From Prevotella sp. (lineage in GTDB: Bacteria > Bacteroidota > Bacteroidia > Bacteroidales > Bacteroidaceae): a stretch of DNA of 12,084 nucleotides. The position numbers and the translations under genes are program-made. Shown in pieces: positions 1-6,012 of this stretch (positions are counted from its first letter, which is position 1; each line of letters begins with the position of its first letter). The DNA is taken from contig JAFRZC010000019.1 of the NCBI GenBank assembly GCA_017442765.1, positions 1 to 12,084 of the forward strand, given 5' to 3'. The notes beneath the pieces were generated by a model that had not been told where the DNA came from, did no database searches, and worked only from the letters and a program-made list of their open reading frames with translations.

Positions 1-1
1 A

Positions 2-1288
2 GCACAGAAGCGTGCCACCTCTGTCTATCTCGTCGACCGAACCATCCCCATGCTGCCCGAGCACCTCTGCAACTTCGTCTGCTCGCTCCGGCCCAACGAG
101 GACAAACTCTGCTACAGTGTCATCCTCACGCTCGACCAGAAGGCTGTCGTGAAGAAATACCGCATCGTGCATACCATCATCCGCAGCAACCGCCGCTATG
201 CCTACGAGGAAGTGCAGCAACTGCTCGAGCTAAACGGTGTAGTTGACGGTACCGGACAACCTGCCCCACCCCCCACGAAGAACCACCCCTACGTGGGTGA
301 GAATGCCGAGCAGCTCATCACGCTCGACCGTCTTGCCAAGCTCCTGCGCGAGCAGCGCATGGCCGGAGGTGCCATGCAGTTCGAGGGCGAGGAGCTGAAG
401 TTCGACATCGACGACGAAGGGCATCCCACGCGCTGCTACTTCAAACGCTCGAAAGATGCCAACAAACTCATCGAGGAGTTTATGCTGCTGGCCAACCGCA
501 CTGTAGCCGAGCACATCGGGAAAATCAAGAAATCAGGTAAGTCCGGTAAATCCGGAGCTTCAGGGAAATCGGCCAAGACCTTCGTCTATCGTGTCCACGA
601 CAATCCCGACCCGCAGAAACTTGAGACGCTGCGCACCTTCGTCGGCAAGATTGGATTGAAGCTGAGCTCGGCAAGCACGAAGGGAGCCACCGCCCGCGCA
701 CTCAACAAACTGATGGCCGAGGTAGTGGGCACACCACGCGAAAAACTCGTGCAGACCGCCGCCCTGCGCTCCATGATGAAAGCCAAGTACACCACCCACA
801 ACATCGGGCACTTCGGTCTGGCGTTCGACTACTACACCCACTTCACGTCGCCCATACGCCGCTACCCCGACACCATGGTGCACCGCCTGCTCACCCGCTA
901 CGAGCAGGGCGGCAAGTCGGCCAACCAAAACTACTACGAGGACCAGTGCAAGCACTCGTCAGACATGGAACAGACCGCCCAGATGGCCGAGCGCGACAGC
1001 ATCAAGTACAAGATGGTGGAGTTCATGGAGAAACACATCGGCGAGGTTTACGATGCCCATATCTCCGGCATACAGTCGTATGGCATCTACTGCGAGATCG
1101 ACGAGAACCACTGCGAAGGTCTTGTACCGATGCGCGACCTCGACAACGACTACTATGTGTTCGACGAGAAGAACTACCAGCTCGTAGGCCGCCGTCACCA
1201 TCGCCGCTACCAGCTCGGCGACCCCGTCCGCATACAGGTGGCCGAGGCTGACCTGGAGAAGAAGCAGCTGCGCTTCACCCTTGAGTAA
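2..1288 (+). CDS. rnr: Ribonuclease R (RNB-family 3'-5' exoribonuclease), 5'-truncated by window edge
   Basis: The reading frame is open from base 2, so the gene begins upstream; 428 residues are visible. The translation starts with RATSVYLVDRTIPMLPEHL, which lies inside the RNB catalytic domain, and contains the RNase II/R signature HFGLAFDYYTHFTSPIRRYP (about 809-868). The last ~80 residues (from GEVYDAHISGIQSYGIYCEI to the end at LRFTLE) form an S1 RNA-binding domain. RNase R processively degrades structured RNA from the 3' end in the cytoplasm and acts in RNA quality control (family knowledge). The protein ends right after the S1 domain, without the long basic tail of the E. coli enzyme. 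A low-complexity KSG-repeat insert (530-574) sits between LANRTVAEHI and FVYRVHD. A strong terminator follows 22 bp after the stop. RNase II is an alternative label, but the conserved LRPNEDKLCY block and overall match favour RNase R. Confidence 0.95.
   Translation, partial: AQKRATSVYLVDRTIPMLPEHLCNFVCSLRPNEDKLCYSVILTLDQKAVVKKYRIVHTIIRSNRRYAYEEVQQLLELNGVVDGTGQPAPPPTKNHPYVGENAEQLITLDRLAKLLREQRMAGGAMQFEGEELKFDIDDEGHPTRCYFKRSKDANKLIEEFMLLANRTVAEHIGKIKKSGKSGKSGASGKSAKTFVYRVHDNPDPQKLETLRTFVGKIGLKLSSASTKGATARALNKLMAEVVGTPREKLVQTAALRSMMKAKYTTHNIGHFGLAFDYYTHFTSPIRRYPDTMVHRLLTRYEQGGKSANQNYYEDQCKHSSDMEQTAQMAERDSIKYKMVEFMEKHIGEVYDAHISGIQSYGIYCEIDENHCEGLVPMRDLDNDYYVFDEKNYQLVGRRHHRRYQLGDPVRIQVAEADLEKKQLRFTLE
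530..574 (+). repeat. In-frame 9-bp tandem repeat inside rnr (KSG units)
   Basis: Five consecutive 9-bp units (consensus AAATCCGGT) encode KSG-KSG-KSG-ASG-KSA in frame. The insert is basic and glycine/serine rich and falls in a linker of the RNB domain, between the conserved helix ending LANRTVAEHI and the FVYRVHDNPDP segment. The units differ mostly by single substitutions, as expected for replication slippage followed by drift. Confidence 0.8.
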
Positions 1289-1309
1289 AATACCGGAATA
1301 CCTACAACC

Positions 1310-1358
1310 AGAGCGGCACCGACTCTCGCAAGGAGTGTCCGGTGCCGCTCTGTTTTTT
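1310..1358 (+). terminator. Rho-independent terminator of rnr
   Basis: A perfect 12-bp stem (AGAGCGGCACCG at 1310-1321 pairing with 1340-1351) closes an 18-nt loop region that can itself pair (ACTC/GAGT). It is followed by G and six T on the + strand. It lies between the convergent genes rnr and the CoA-transferase. Read on the minus strand the hairpin has no T-run after it, so it should mainly stop rnr transcription. Confidence 0.9.
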
Positions 1359-1367
1359 GTGTCCTTA

Positions 1368-2879
1368 TCACTTCAGGTATTCCGAGAAATCGGTCAGTCG
1401 CATGTCGCCCTTGCGGAGGAAGGTGTCGTGGAAGGCGAGGGCTGCCCGCATGTGTTGCGGCTCGTGTCCCATCGGTGCGATGTGGTGCAGGTAGTCGCGC
1501 AGCAGGGGCTTGTAGTCGGGGTGCGCGCAGTTCTCGATGACCTCCAGCGCACGACGGTACGGGCCTTTGCCGCGCAGGTCGGCGATGCCCTGCTCAGTGG
1601 CGATGATGTCAACGTCGTGCTCGGTGGAATCGACGTGGCAGCACATGGGTACGATGGCCGAGATGGTGCCGCCCTTGGCAGTGGAGGGTGTAGTGAAGAT
1701 GGAGATGTAGCCGTTGCGCTCGTAGTCGCACGAGCCGCCGATGCCGTTCATGAGTGCCGAGCCGCAGACGTGGCTGGAGTTCTCGTTGCCGTAGAGGTCG
1801 CACTCGAGCGGGGTATTGATGGCGATGACGCCGAGCCGCCGGATGACCTCGGGCGAGTTGGCTATCTCGCTCTGGCGGATGGTCAGGTGACGGGAGAAAT
1901 AGTCCATGTTGTCATAGACCTTCATCAGCGCCTCGTTGGTGACGGTCATGGCCGTGGCCGAGGCGTAGCCGATGCGCCCCTCGAGCATATAGTCGATGGC
2001 GGCATCCTGCACCACCTCGCTATAGACGTTGAAGCGGGGGATGAGGGGGCTGGTGCCGAGTGCCTTGAGCACGGCGTTGCCCGTGGTGCCCACACCGCTC
2101 TGGATGGGCAGGAACTGCTTGGGTATGCGGCCGTGCCTCATATCGTTCGCCAACAGGTCGGCCACGTTATGCCCTATCTTCATGATTTCCTCGTCGGGCT
2201 CGCGGAAGGCGCGGGCCTCCTCGGGGATGTTGCTCTCGATGACACCCACTATCTTGCGCGGGTCGATGCTGACGTAGTCGTTGCCGATGCGGTCGTAGGG
2301 CGAGTGGATGTCCATGACCTCGCGACCTTCCCACACCTCGCGCGGCTCCCACGTGTCGTGCAGGTAGCGCGAGTTGGGATTGTGGAAACGGTTGTGCTCG
2401 AGGATGACTCGCTTGGCCAGCCGGACGATGGTCGAGACGATGCCGCCGGCCGAGGTCAGGTAGGCGCGGCACTCTCCATCGACTTCCTCATAGTCGCTCA
2501 CCTCGACCACAGCCCAGTCGACCTCACCGTAGAACCCCCGCCGCAGCCGCTCGGCCATGTGACCGAGGTGCATGTCCTCGTAATCGACCTCGCCCAGATT
2601 GGTATGCGTGCGGAAATCCTTGTTGGTGGAGAAGGGTGCACGGAACTTCAGTGCCTTGGCCTTAGCCATGTCGCCCTCGACACTCTGGCACGACGAGGCA
2701 CCGGTGAGCACACCCACCTGAAACTCCTCGCCTGCCTCGTGCAGACGGATGGCTCGCTTGGAAAGTTCGCGGAAAATGGCTTTCGGATTGGCGTTCGGGG
2801 TAAATCCGCTGAGCGCCATCATGTCGCCGTTCTTAATCATCTCTGCAGCCTCAACGGCTGTTAAAATTCTGTATGCCAT
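1368..2879 (-). CDS. Acetyl-CoA hydrolase/transferase family protein (CoA-transferase, acetate/succinate type)
   Basis: 503 residues, the usual length for the Cat1/AarC-like CoA-transferase family. It starts MAYRILTAVEAAEMIKNGD and shows the family blocks LSGFTPNANPKA (~23-34), the glycine loop GVGTTGNAV (262-270), YSEVVQDA (286-293) with the probable catalytic Glu288 that forms the acyl-glutamyl/CoA-thioester intermediate, GIGGSCDYERNG, and the C-terminal ATEQGIADLRGKGP. In anaerobic Bacteroidales such enzymes move CoA between acetate and succinate or propionate during fermentation, or hydrolyse acetyl-CoA; the exact acyl pair cannot be read from sequence. The frame is open further upstream to 3152, but the chosen start matches the family N-terminus and lies ~49 bp downstream of a good promoter that would otherwise be inside the gene. 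It is monocistronic and convergent with rnr. Confidence 0.92.
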   Translation of the reverse strand: MAYRILTAVEAAEMIKNGDMMALSGFTPNANPKAIFRELSKRAIRLHEAGEEFQVGVLTGASSCQSVEGDMAKAKALKFRAPFSTNKDFRTHTNLGEVDYEDMHLGHMAERLRRGFYGEVDWAVVEVSDYEEVDGECRAYLTSAGGIVSTIVRLAKRVILEHNRFHNPNSRYLHDTWEPREVWEGREVMDIHSPYDRIGNDYVSIDPRKIVGVIESNIPEEARAFREPDEEIMKIGHNVADLLANDMRHGRIPKQFLPIQSGVGTTGNAVLKALGTSPLIPRFNVYSEVVQDAAIDYMLEGRIGYASATAMTVTNEALMKVYDNMDYFSRHLTIRQSEIANSPEVIRRLGVIAINTPLECDLYGNENSSHVCGSALMNGIGGSCDYERNGYISIFTTPSTAKGGTISAIVPMCCHVDSTEHDVDIIATEQGIADLRGKGPYRRALEVIENCAHPDYKPLLRDYLHHIAPMGHEPQHMRAALAFHDTFLRKGDMRLTDFSEYLK

Positions 2880-2927
2880 AACGGAAATAAATGGATATCC
2901 TATCGTTAACGTCGGGGTTTCTGCCTG

Positions 2928-2956
2928 CAAAATTACACAAATTCCTTGAATTACAA
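2928..2956 (-). promoter_or_regulatory. Bacteroidetes-type promoter of the CoA-transferase gene
   Basis: On the minus strand TTG (2956-2954) is followed after 18 nt by TAATTTTG (2935-2928), an exact match to the Bacteroidetes -7 element TAnnTTTG recognised by the primary sigma factor. Transcription would begin near 2921, giving a ~40-nt leader before the ATG at 2879. Confidence 0.75.
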
Positions 2957-3077
2957 GTCTGCCGGGGGAAGAAGATGGGGTGCGCGGCGTTAACGATTTT
3001 GAAAATTTGTTAAACCACAGTGATGGAAAAGGGACTGGTTTTCGGCGTTCGGCGAAAAAAGTCGCGTCGCGGGGTGA

Positions 3078-3093
3078 AAAAACGGCCGTTTTT
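3078..3093. repeat. Perfect 16-bp palindrome
   Basis: AAAAACGGCCGTTTTT is self-complementary over its full length. As RNA it would be a short GC-core hairpin with A/U flanks, so a weak bidirectional terminator role is possible. No gene ends close by: the nearest is the CoA-transferase start ~200 bp away. Confidence 0.7.
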
Positions 3094-3123
3094 CTTGTTT
3101 TCTGCAAGTCGCTGATTATAAGA

Positions 3124-3159
3124 CCTATAAGTTGTATAAGACTTATAAGCACTTATAAG
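3124..3159. repeat. Four TATAAG words at 9-10 bp spacing, including two CTTATAAG palindromes
   Basis: TATAAG occurs at 3126, 3135, 3144 and 3154. The last two are the perfect 8-bp palindrome CTTATAAG (3142-3149, 3152-3159), giving an A/T-rich, helically phased array. Function is unknown; it sits in the gap between two genes transcribed on the minus strand. Confidence 0.6.
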
Positions 3160-3190
3160 TCCTGTCGCGAAAGATATATCTCTCGGCTCT

Positions 3191-3273
3191 GAAACATATA
3201 TGTTTCGGGTTGCGAAAGACCGTGTTTTGGGTTGCGAAAGACCGTGTTTTGGAAGGTGAAACATATATGTTTC
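3191..3273. repeat. Composite intergenic repeat: palindrome, two 22-bp units, palindrome
   Basis: The perfect 16-bp palindrome GAAACATATATGTTTC occurs at 3191-3206 and again at 3258-3273. Between them are two identical, directly adjacent 22-bp units (3207-3228 and 3229-3250), each containing TTGCGAAAGACCGTGTTTT. The 14-mer GAAAGACCGTGTTT recurs at 9896-9909 beside another perfect palindrome, so this looks like a dispersed repeat family rather than a one-off. Confidence 0.8.
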
Positions 3274-3440
3274 GGAAAAAAAGGGAAGTGAAAGGGGAGT
3301 AAAGGAGGAGCGAAAGAGCGGAAAAGTGCCGGCTTTTGAGCTAAAAAGCGACCATTTCTTCTTCCAGAAATGTTAAAATTAGGAGTCCGGTTTTTTAATT
3401 TTTTAACCTTTTGCGTCCCATAGATGTTGCCTGCACCCAT

Positions 3441-3481
3441 AAAAAAAACGCATCTCCATCTCTCTGCAAGATGAAGATGCG
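3441..3481 (-). terminator. Rho-independent terminator of the DUF4254-GT9-rubredoxin operon
   Basis: Bases 3449-3460 pair with 3470-3481 (12 positions, one mismatch), and on the minus strand the stem is followed by eight T (3448-3441). It starts 18 bp after the rubredoxin stop codon. Confidence 0.9.
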
Positions 3482-3498
3482 GTCGTCTGGTTTGCGGC

Positions 3499-3663
3499 TC
3501 AGTCTTCTACGGGCGAGAAGTCGTCTTTTCCTACGCCGCAGAGGGGGCACACCCAGTCGTCGGGGATGTCCTCAAAGGCTGTTCCGGGGGCGATGCCGCT
3601 GTCGGGATCGCCGGCCTGCGGGTCGTAAATGTAGCCGCAGACGTCGCATACATACTTTTTCAT
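3499..3663 (-). CDS. Rubredoxin
   Basis: 54 residues, the standard length for a single-domain rubredoxin. Two metal-binding CxxCG knuckles are visible, CDVCG (Cys6, Cys9) and CPLCG (Cys39, Cys42), which bind one iron in a tetrathiolate site. The typical [21 protein letters not shown] core lies between and ends at the second knuckle. It is a small cytoplasmic electron carrier, often feeding rubrerythrin or other peroxide and oxygen detoxifying enzymes in anaerobes (family knowledge). It starts [10 protein letters not shown], 29 bp after the GT9 stop codon with no recognisable promoter in the gap, so it is probably co-transcribed with GT9. A terminator follows directly. No partner oxidoreductase is present in the window. 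Confidence 0.95.
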   Translation of the reverse strand: MKKYVCDVCGYIYDPQAGDPDSGIAPGTAFEDIPDDWVCPLCGVGKDDFSPVED

Positions 3664-3692
3664 GTTCTTCTGTGATTAAAAATTGTTATACA

Positions 3693-4736
3693 TTATTTAA
3701 TATATTCTTCTATCTTCCTCACGATTTGCTCGGGCGTGATAAGGTTGAGGCAGGCATAGTCGCCGCGACGACAGGGCTTCTTGCCGTAGATGCTGCACGG
3801 GCGGCAGTCGAGGTCCACCTGTATGCAGTCGTCGGCACGCTGCCCCCAGCCGAGGAACCCGGCGTAGGGATGGGTGGCTCCCCAGATGCTCACGACGGGC
3901 GTGCCCACGAGCGAGGCCAGGTGCATGTTGGCGGAGTCCATCGAGAGCATCACGCTGAGACGGCTCATGAGCGCCAGCTCTTCCTTGAGCCCTCGGGCGA
4001 CCGTGGCCACGAGGGTGCACTGCGGAAAGCGGGCGGCCCAGTCCGACATCGTCTCGCGCTCCTTGCCTCCGCCGCCGAACAGATAGATTCTGCTTCCGGG
4101 CCATCGTGCGGTGAGCCGCGCAATGACCTGCTCCATCTTCTCAACGGGATAAACCTTTCCGCGATGCGCCGCAAAGGGGGCGATGCCGATGGAAGGGGTG
4201 TGCGGGACATGGAACGGCGAGTTGTCGGGACGACGGTCGGCCAAGTCGGGCAAGACGACCTCCAACCGTTCGTATAGCTTGACGGGATAGCCCAGGCGGG
4301 CCAGCACGTCGGCGTAGTTCTCGAATGTTGTGGGTTGCTGCACCAGCCGCTTGTTGGTCTGCGAGGTGAGCCGCCGCTTGCCGCTGCGGTGCTTGTTGAT
4401 ATGCTCCACGCGGAACATGCCGATGTTGAAGCGCATACGCAGATAGTTGGAGCGCAGGATGTTGTGGAAGTCAGCAATAGCGGTGAACTGCTTGGCCACC
4501 AGGCGACGGTAGAGCTTGTTCAACCCCTTCACACCCCGGTACTCACCTTTGATGTCGGCCTCCATGAACCCGACGTTCGGCGCCAGATCCTCGAAGAGCG
4601 GGCGCGCGAACGGGCGGCTCAGGAAGGTGATGCGCAAGTGGGGATACTGCTCGGCCAGTGCCTTCACCACCGGCACAGCCATGGCCACGTCGCCGATGGC
4701 CGAGAAACGGATAATCAGCAGATGCTCGGTCTTCAT
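3693..4736 (-). CDS. Glycosyltransferase family 9 protein (ADP-heptose:LPS heptosyltransferase-like)
   Basis: 347 residues, the usual GT9 length. The N-terminus has the family motif LLIIRFSAIGDVAMAVPVV (6-24), and the C-terminal nucleotide-sugar half carries MLSMDSANMHLASLVGTP (263-280) followed by VVSIWGATHP, the conserved ADP-heptose binding region. A cysteine cluster near the end (Cys311, Cys314, Cys322, Cys329 in CRPC...KPC...YAC) is typical of Bacteroidetes GT9 proteins. It probably adds a heptose or related sugar to the lipopolysaccharide core on the cytoplasmic face of the inner membrane; the donor and acceptor cannot be told from sequence. It follows the DUF4254 gene after a 62-bp gap, and a five-unit heptanucleotide array (4743-4777) ends six bases before its ATG, an odd place for a repeat because it falls in the ribosome-binding region. 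Confidence 0.92.
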   Translation of the reverse strand: MKTEHLLIIRFSAIGDVAMAVPVVKALAEQYPHLRITFLSRPFARPLFEDLAPNVGFMEADIKGEYRGVKGLNKLYRRLVAKQFTAIADFHNILRSNYLRMRFNIGMFRVEHINKHRSGKRRLTSQTNKRLVQQPTTFENYADVLARLGYPVKLYERLEVVLPDLADRRPDNSPFHVPHTPSIGIAPFAAHRGKVYPVEKMEQVIARLTARWPGSRIYLFGGGGKERETMSDWAARFPQCTLVATVARGLKEELALMSRLSVMLSMDSANMHLASLVGTPVVSIWGATHPYAGFLGWGQRADDCIQVDLDCRPCSIYGKKPCRRGDYACLNLITPEQIVRKIEEYIK

Positions 4737-4742
4737 TTTCGT

Positions 4743-4777
4743 TTAGCGCTTAGTGATTAGCGTTTAGTGTTTAGTGC
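4743..4777 (-). repeat. Array of five 7-bp units just upstream of the GT9 start codon
   Basis: Five consecutive heptamers on the + strand: TTAGCGC, TTAGTGA, TTAGCGT, TTAGTGT, TTAGTGC. In the sense of the GT9 gene the unit is about RCTAAAC. The array ends six bases before the ATG. The same unit, also five copies, occurs twice between acpP and fabF. Confidence 0.85.
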
Positions 4778-4798
4778 CCTGCACTTTTCACTTCTCTT

Positions 4799-5407
4799 TC
4801 ACTCCCCTCTTTTATAGAGTACCGGATTAGTGGCGGGGTCGTTGTACATCTTCATCTGCCGATACACCTTCATGTATTTCCGTCCGGCCTCGATGTCGGC
4901 AAGCAGCTGGTCGATGGCCGTGGAGAGATCGACCTGCTGCTCCAGCAGCACGTCGAGCTTGGCCCTGCACTTGGCAAGGTGCTCCGCCGAGGCATCGGTG
5001 CGCTCGGCCTGCTCGCGCATGTGCCAGATCTTCAGCGCGAGGATGCTCAGACGGTCGATGGCCCAGGCAGGACTCTCCGTGTTGATGGTGGCATCGGGCT
5101 GCACAGCCACGTCGCTGTATTTCTGGCGGAAATAGGTGTCGATTTGCTCCACGAGGTCCGTGCGGTCCTGGTTGCTGCGGTCGATACGGCGCTTCAGCAC
5201 AAGCGCCTCGGCGGGGTCGATGTCGGGGTCGCGGATGATGTCCTCGAAATGCCACTGCACGGTGTCGATCCAGCACTTCAGATAAAGACGGTTCTCGATG
5301 GTCCCCTCCTCGTATGGATTTTGGATGGGAGTGTCAACATTGTCGCTGACGTGATAGTCGCGAATAGCCTGCTGAAAAATAGGATTGCTCAGTTGTGTAA
5401 AAGTCAT
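4799..5407 (-). CDS. DUF4254 domain-containing protein
   Basis: 202 residues from MTFTQLSNPIFQQAIRDYH. I recognise it as DUF4254, a Bacteroidetes family of unknown function, from the helical pattern with IENRLYLKCWIDTVQWHFED, the PDIDPAEALVLKRRID segment and the C-terminal GRKYMKVYRQMKMYNDP. No signal peptide or membrane segment; likely a soluble, mostly alpha-helical cytoplasmic protein. The frame continues 20 codons upstream to 5467, but that stretch is unlike the family and overlaps the promoter, so the start at 5407 is preferred. It is the first gene of an operon with GT9. Genes of this family often sit next to GT9 genes in Bacteroidetes (from memory), which suggests a link to cell-surface glycan synthesis, though no biochemical role can be assigned. 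Confidence 0.88.
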   Translation of the reverse strand: MTFTQLSNPIFQQAIRDYHVSDNVDTPIQNPYEEGTIENRLYLKCWIDTVQWHFEDIIRDPDIDPAEALVLKRRIDRSNQDRTDLVEQIDTYFRQKYSDVAVQPDATINTESPAWAIDRLSILALKIWHMREQAERTDASAEHLAKCRAKLDVLLEQQVDLSTAIDQLLADIEAGRKYMKVYRQMKMYNDPATNPVLYKRGE

Positions 5408-5436
5408 ATTTTTCAAAAGTTTAAAGATTGATGCCA

Positions 5437-5468
5437 CAAAGATAATGTAAAAAGTGTGAAACACCAAA
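5437..5468 (-). promoter_or_regulatory. Bacteroidetes-type promoter of the DUF4254-GT9-rubredoxin operon
   Basis: On the minus strand TTTG (5468-5465), a 20-nt spacer and TATCTTTG (5444-5437) match the Bacteroidetes -33/-7 consensus exactly. The DUF4254 ATG lies 29 bp downstream of the -7 element. Confidence 0.85.
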
Positions 5469-5502
5469 TTTTCTCATCAAATCTATTCCAAAAGGCGGGT
5501 AA

Positions 5503-5533
5503 AGTTGCACAATTACCGTATGTTTGTGCAACT
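5503..5533. promoter_or_regulatory. Candidate operator between divergent promoters (10-bp inverted repeat)
   Basis: AGTTGCACAA (5503-5512) and its exact reverse complement TTGTGCAACT (5524-5533) are separated by 11 bp. Half-site centres are 21 bp apart, two helical turns, as expected for a dimeric or tetrameric DNA-binding protein. The site lies ~34 bp from the -33 element of the DUF4254 promoter and 24 bp from that of acpP, so one regulator could act on both directions. No regulator gene is in the window. A terminator role is unlikely because no T-run follows directly on either strand. Confidence 0.55.
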
Positions 5534-5557
5534 AATGGTGCTTTTTTGCGTAAAATA

Positions 5558-5589
5558 TTTGCGGGATTGAATAAAAATTTGTTCCTTTG
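5558..5589 (+). promoter_or_regulatory. Probable promoter of acpP-fabF-rnc
   Basis: TTTG (5558-5561), 20-nt spacer, then TTCCTTTG (5582-5589), which matches TAnnTTTG except for the second base. Transcription would start near 5596, giving a ~47-nt A/T-rich leader before the acpP ATG at 5643, in keeping with the lack of a Shine-Dalgarno in highly translated Bacteroidetes genes. Confidence 0.65.
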
Positions 5590-5642
5590 CAGCCGGATTT
5601 TCAAAAATCGATAAAATTATAAACACTTTAAAACTTAAAATT

Positions 5643-5882
5643 ATGTCAGAAATTGAAAGCAAAGTAGTTGCTATTATCGAAAAGAAACTTGGTGTTGACG
5701 CTGCAGAGGTTAAGCCCGAAGCCAGCTTCACTAACGACCTTGGTGCCGACTCGCTCGACACCGTAGAGCTCATCATGGAGTTTGAGAAGGAATTTGGTAT
5801 TTCCATTCCCGACGACAAGGCCGAGAAGATTGCCACCGTTGGTGACGCTATCGCCTACATTGAAGAGAATTCGGTAAAATAA
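5643..5882 (+). CDS. acpP: Acyl carrier protein
   Basis: 79 residues, the standard length. The [10 protein letters not shown] motif holds the serine (Ser37) that receives 4'-phosphopantetheine. The strongly acidic helix II that follows and the [20 protein letters not shown] segment are typical of fatty-acid ACP. It carries growing acyl chains in type II fatty acid synthesis in the cytoplasm. It is the first gene of acpP-fabF-rnc. The 130-bp gap to fabF is unusually long for this operon and contains a large inverted repeat. Codons are more A/T-rich at the start of the gene than in its neighbours, which fits high translation from an unstructured leader. Confidence 0.98.
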   Translation: MSEIESKVVAIIEKKLGVDAAEVKPEASFTNDLGADSLDTVELIMEFEKEFGISIPDDKAEKIATVGDAIAYIEENSVK

Positions 5883-5894
5883 TTTTTTTAAGAA

Positions 5895-5998
5895 GCTTAG
5901 TGTTTAGTGCTTAGTGTTTAGTGTTTAGTGCAATATGGTTTTGCAAATGGAGAACCGACTCTCACTAAACACTAAACACTAAACGCTAAACACTAAAC
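5895..5998 (+). repeat. Facing heptanucleotide arrays forming a 34-bp hairpin between acpP and fabF
   Basis: Left array: five units of TTAGTGY (5897-5931). Right array: five units of RCTAAAC (5964-5998). Bases 5897-5930 pair with 5963-5996 with one mismatch (C5910/A5983) and one G-U pair (T5908/G5985), leaving a ~32-nt loop (5931-5962). Five T (6000-6004) follow two bases beyond the paired arm, and the fabF ATG is at 6013. The structure is in the acpP-fabF-rnc transcript, so it may be an RNase III cleavage site, a partial attenuator that keeps fabF below acpP, or a mobile repeat without function. Confidence 0.88.
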
Positions 5999-6012
5999 AT
6001 TTTTACACTTTT

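Larger units (their letters stand above)
2957..3440. other. Long non-coding intergenic region rich in palindromes and tandem words
   Basis: About 480 bp without a credible gene: possible frames on both strands are lysine/phenylalanine/arginine rich, resemble no family I know, and cross several palindromes. Contents in order: a perfect 16-bp palindrome AAAAACGGCCGTTTTT (3078-3093); four TATAAG words spaced 9-10 bp apart (3126-3159); AGATATATCT (3172-3181); a palindrome/tandem/palindrome block (3191-3273); purine-rich stretches (3275-3325); and an A/T-rich end before the rubredoxin terminator. Base composition shifts clearly toward A/T compared with the flanking genes. Confidence 0.7.

Noticed and set aside
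1281..2864. A 527-codon open frame on the + strand, antisense to the CoA-transferase
   Set aside because: It is rich in Val, Ala, Asp and Gly without any family motif, and exists because the GC-rich opposite strand has few stop codons. The minus-strand gene has a full set of conserved motifs and its own promoter.
2880..3152. N-terminal extension of the CoA-transferase by 91 codons
   Set aside because: The extra residues are unlike the family, and the promoter at 2928-2956 would be inside the gene.
3207..3250. Possible CRISPR array (repeated 22-bp units)
   Set aside because: The two units are directly adjacent with no spacers, there are only two, and no cas gene is present.
2980..3440. Small open frames of 70-95 codons in the repeat-rich intergenic region
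   Set aside because: They are basic and low-complexity, cross several palindromes and tandem units, and resemble no known protein.
3965..4477. A 170-codon minus-strand frame inside the GT9 gene
   Set aside because: Same strand but shifted frame, Ser/Pro/Arg-rich composition and no motif; the GT9 frame is unambiguous.
5964..6004. Hairpin plus TTTTT before fabF as the sole terminator of acpP
   Set aside because: The stem base is A/T-rich and the T-run is short. fabF and rnc have no other visible promoter, so full termination would silence them; only partial attenuation remains plausible.
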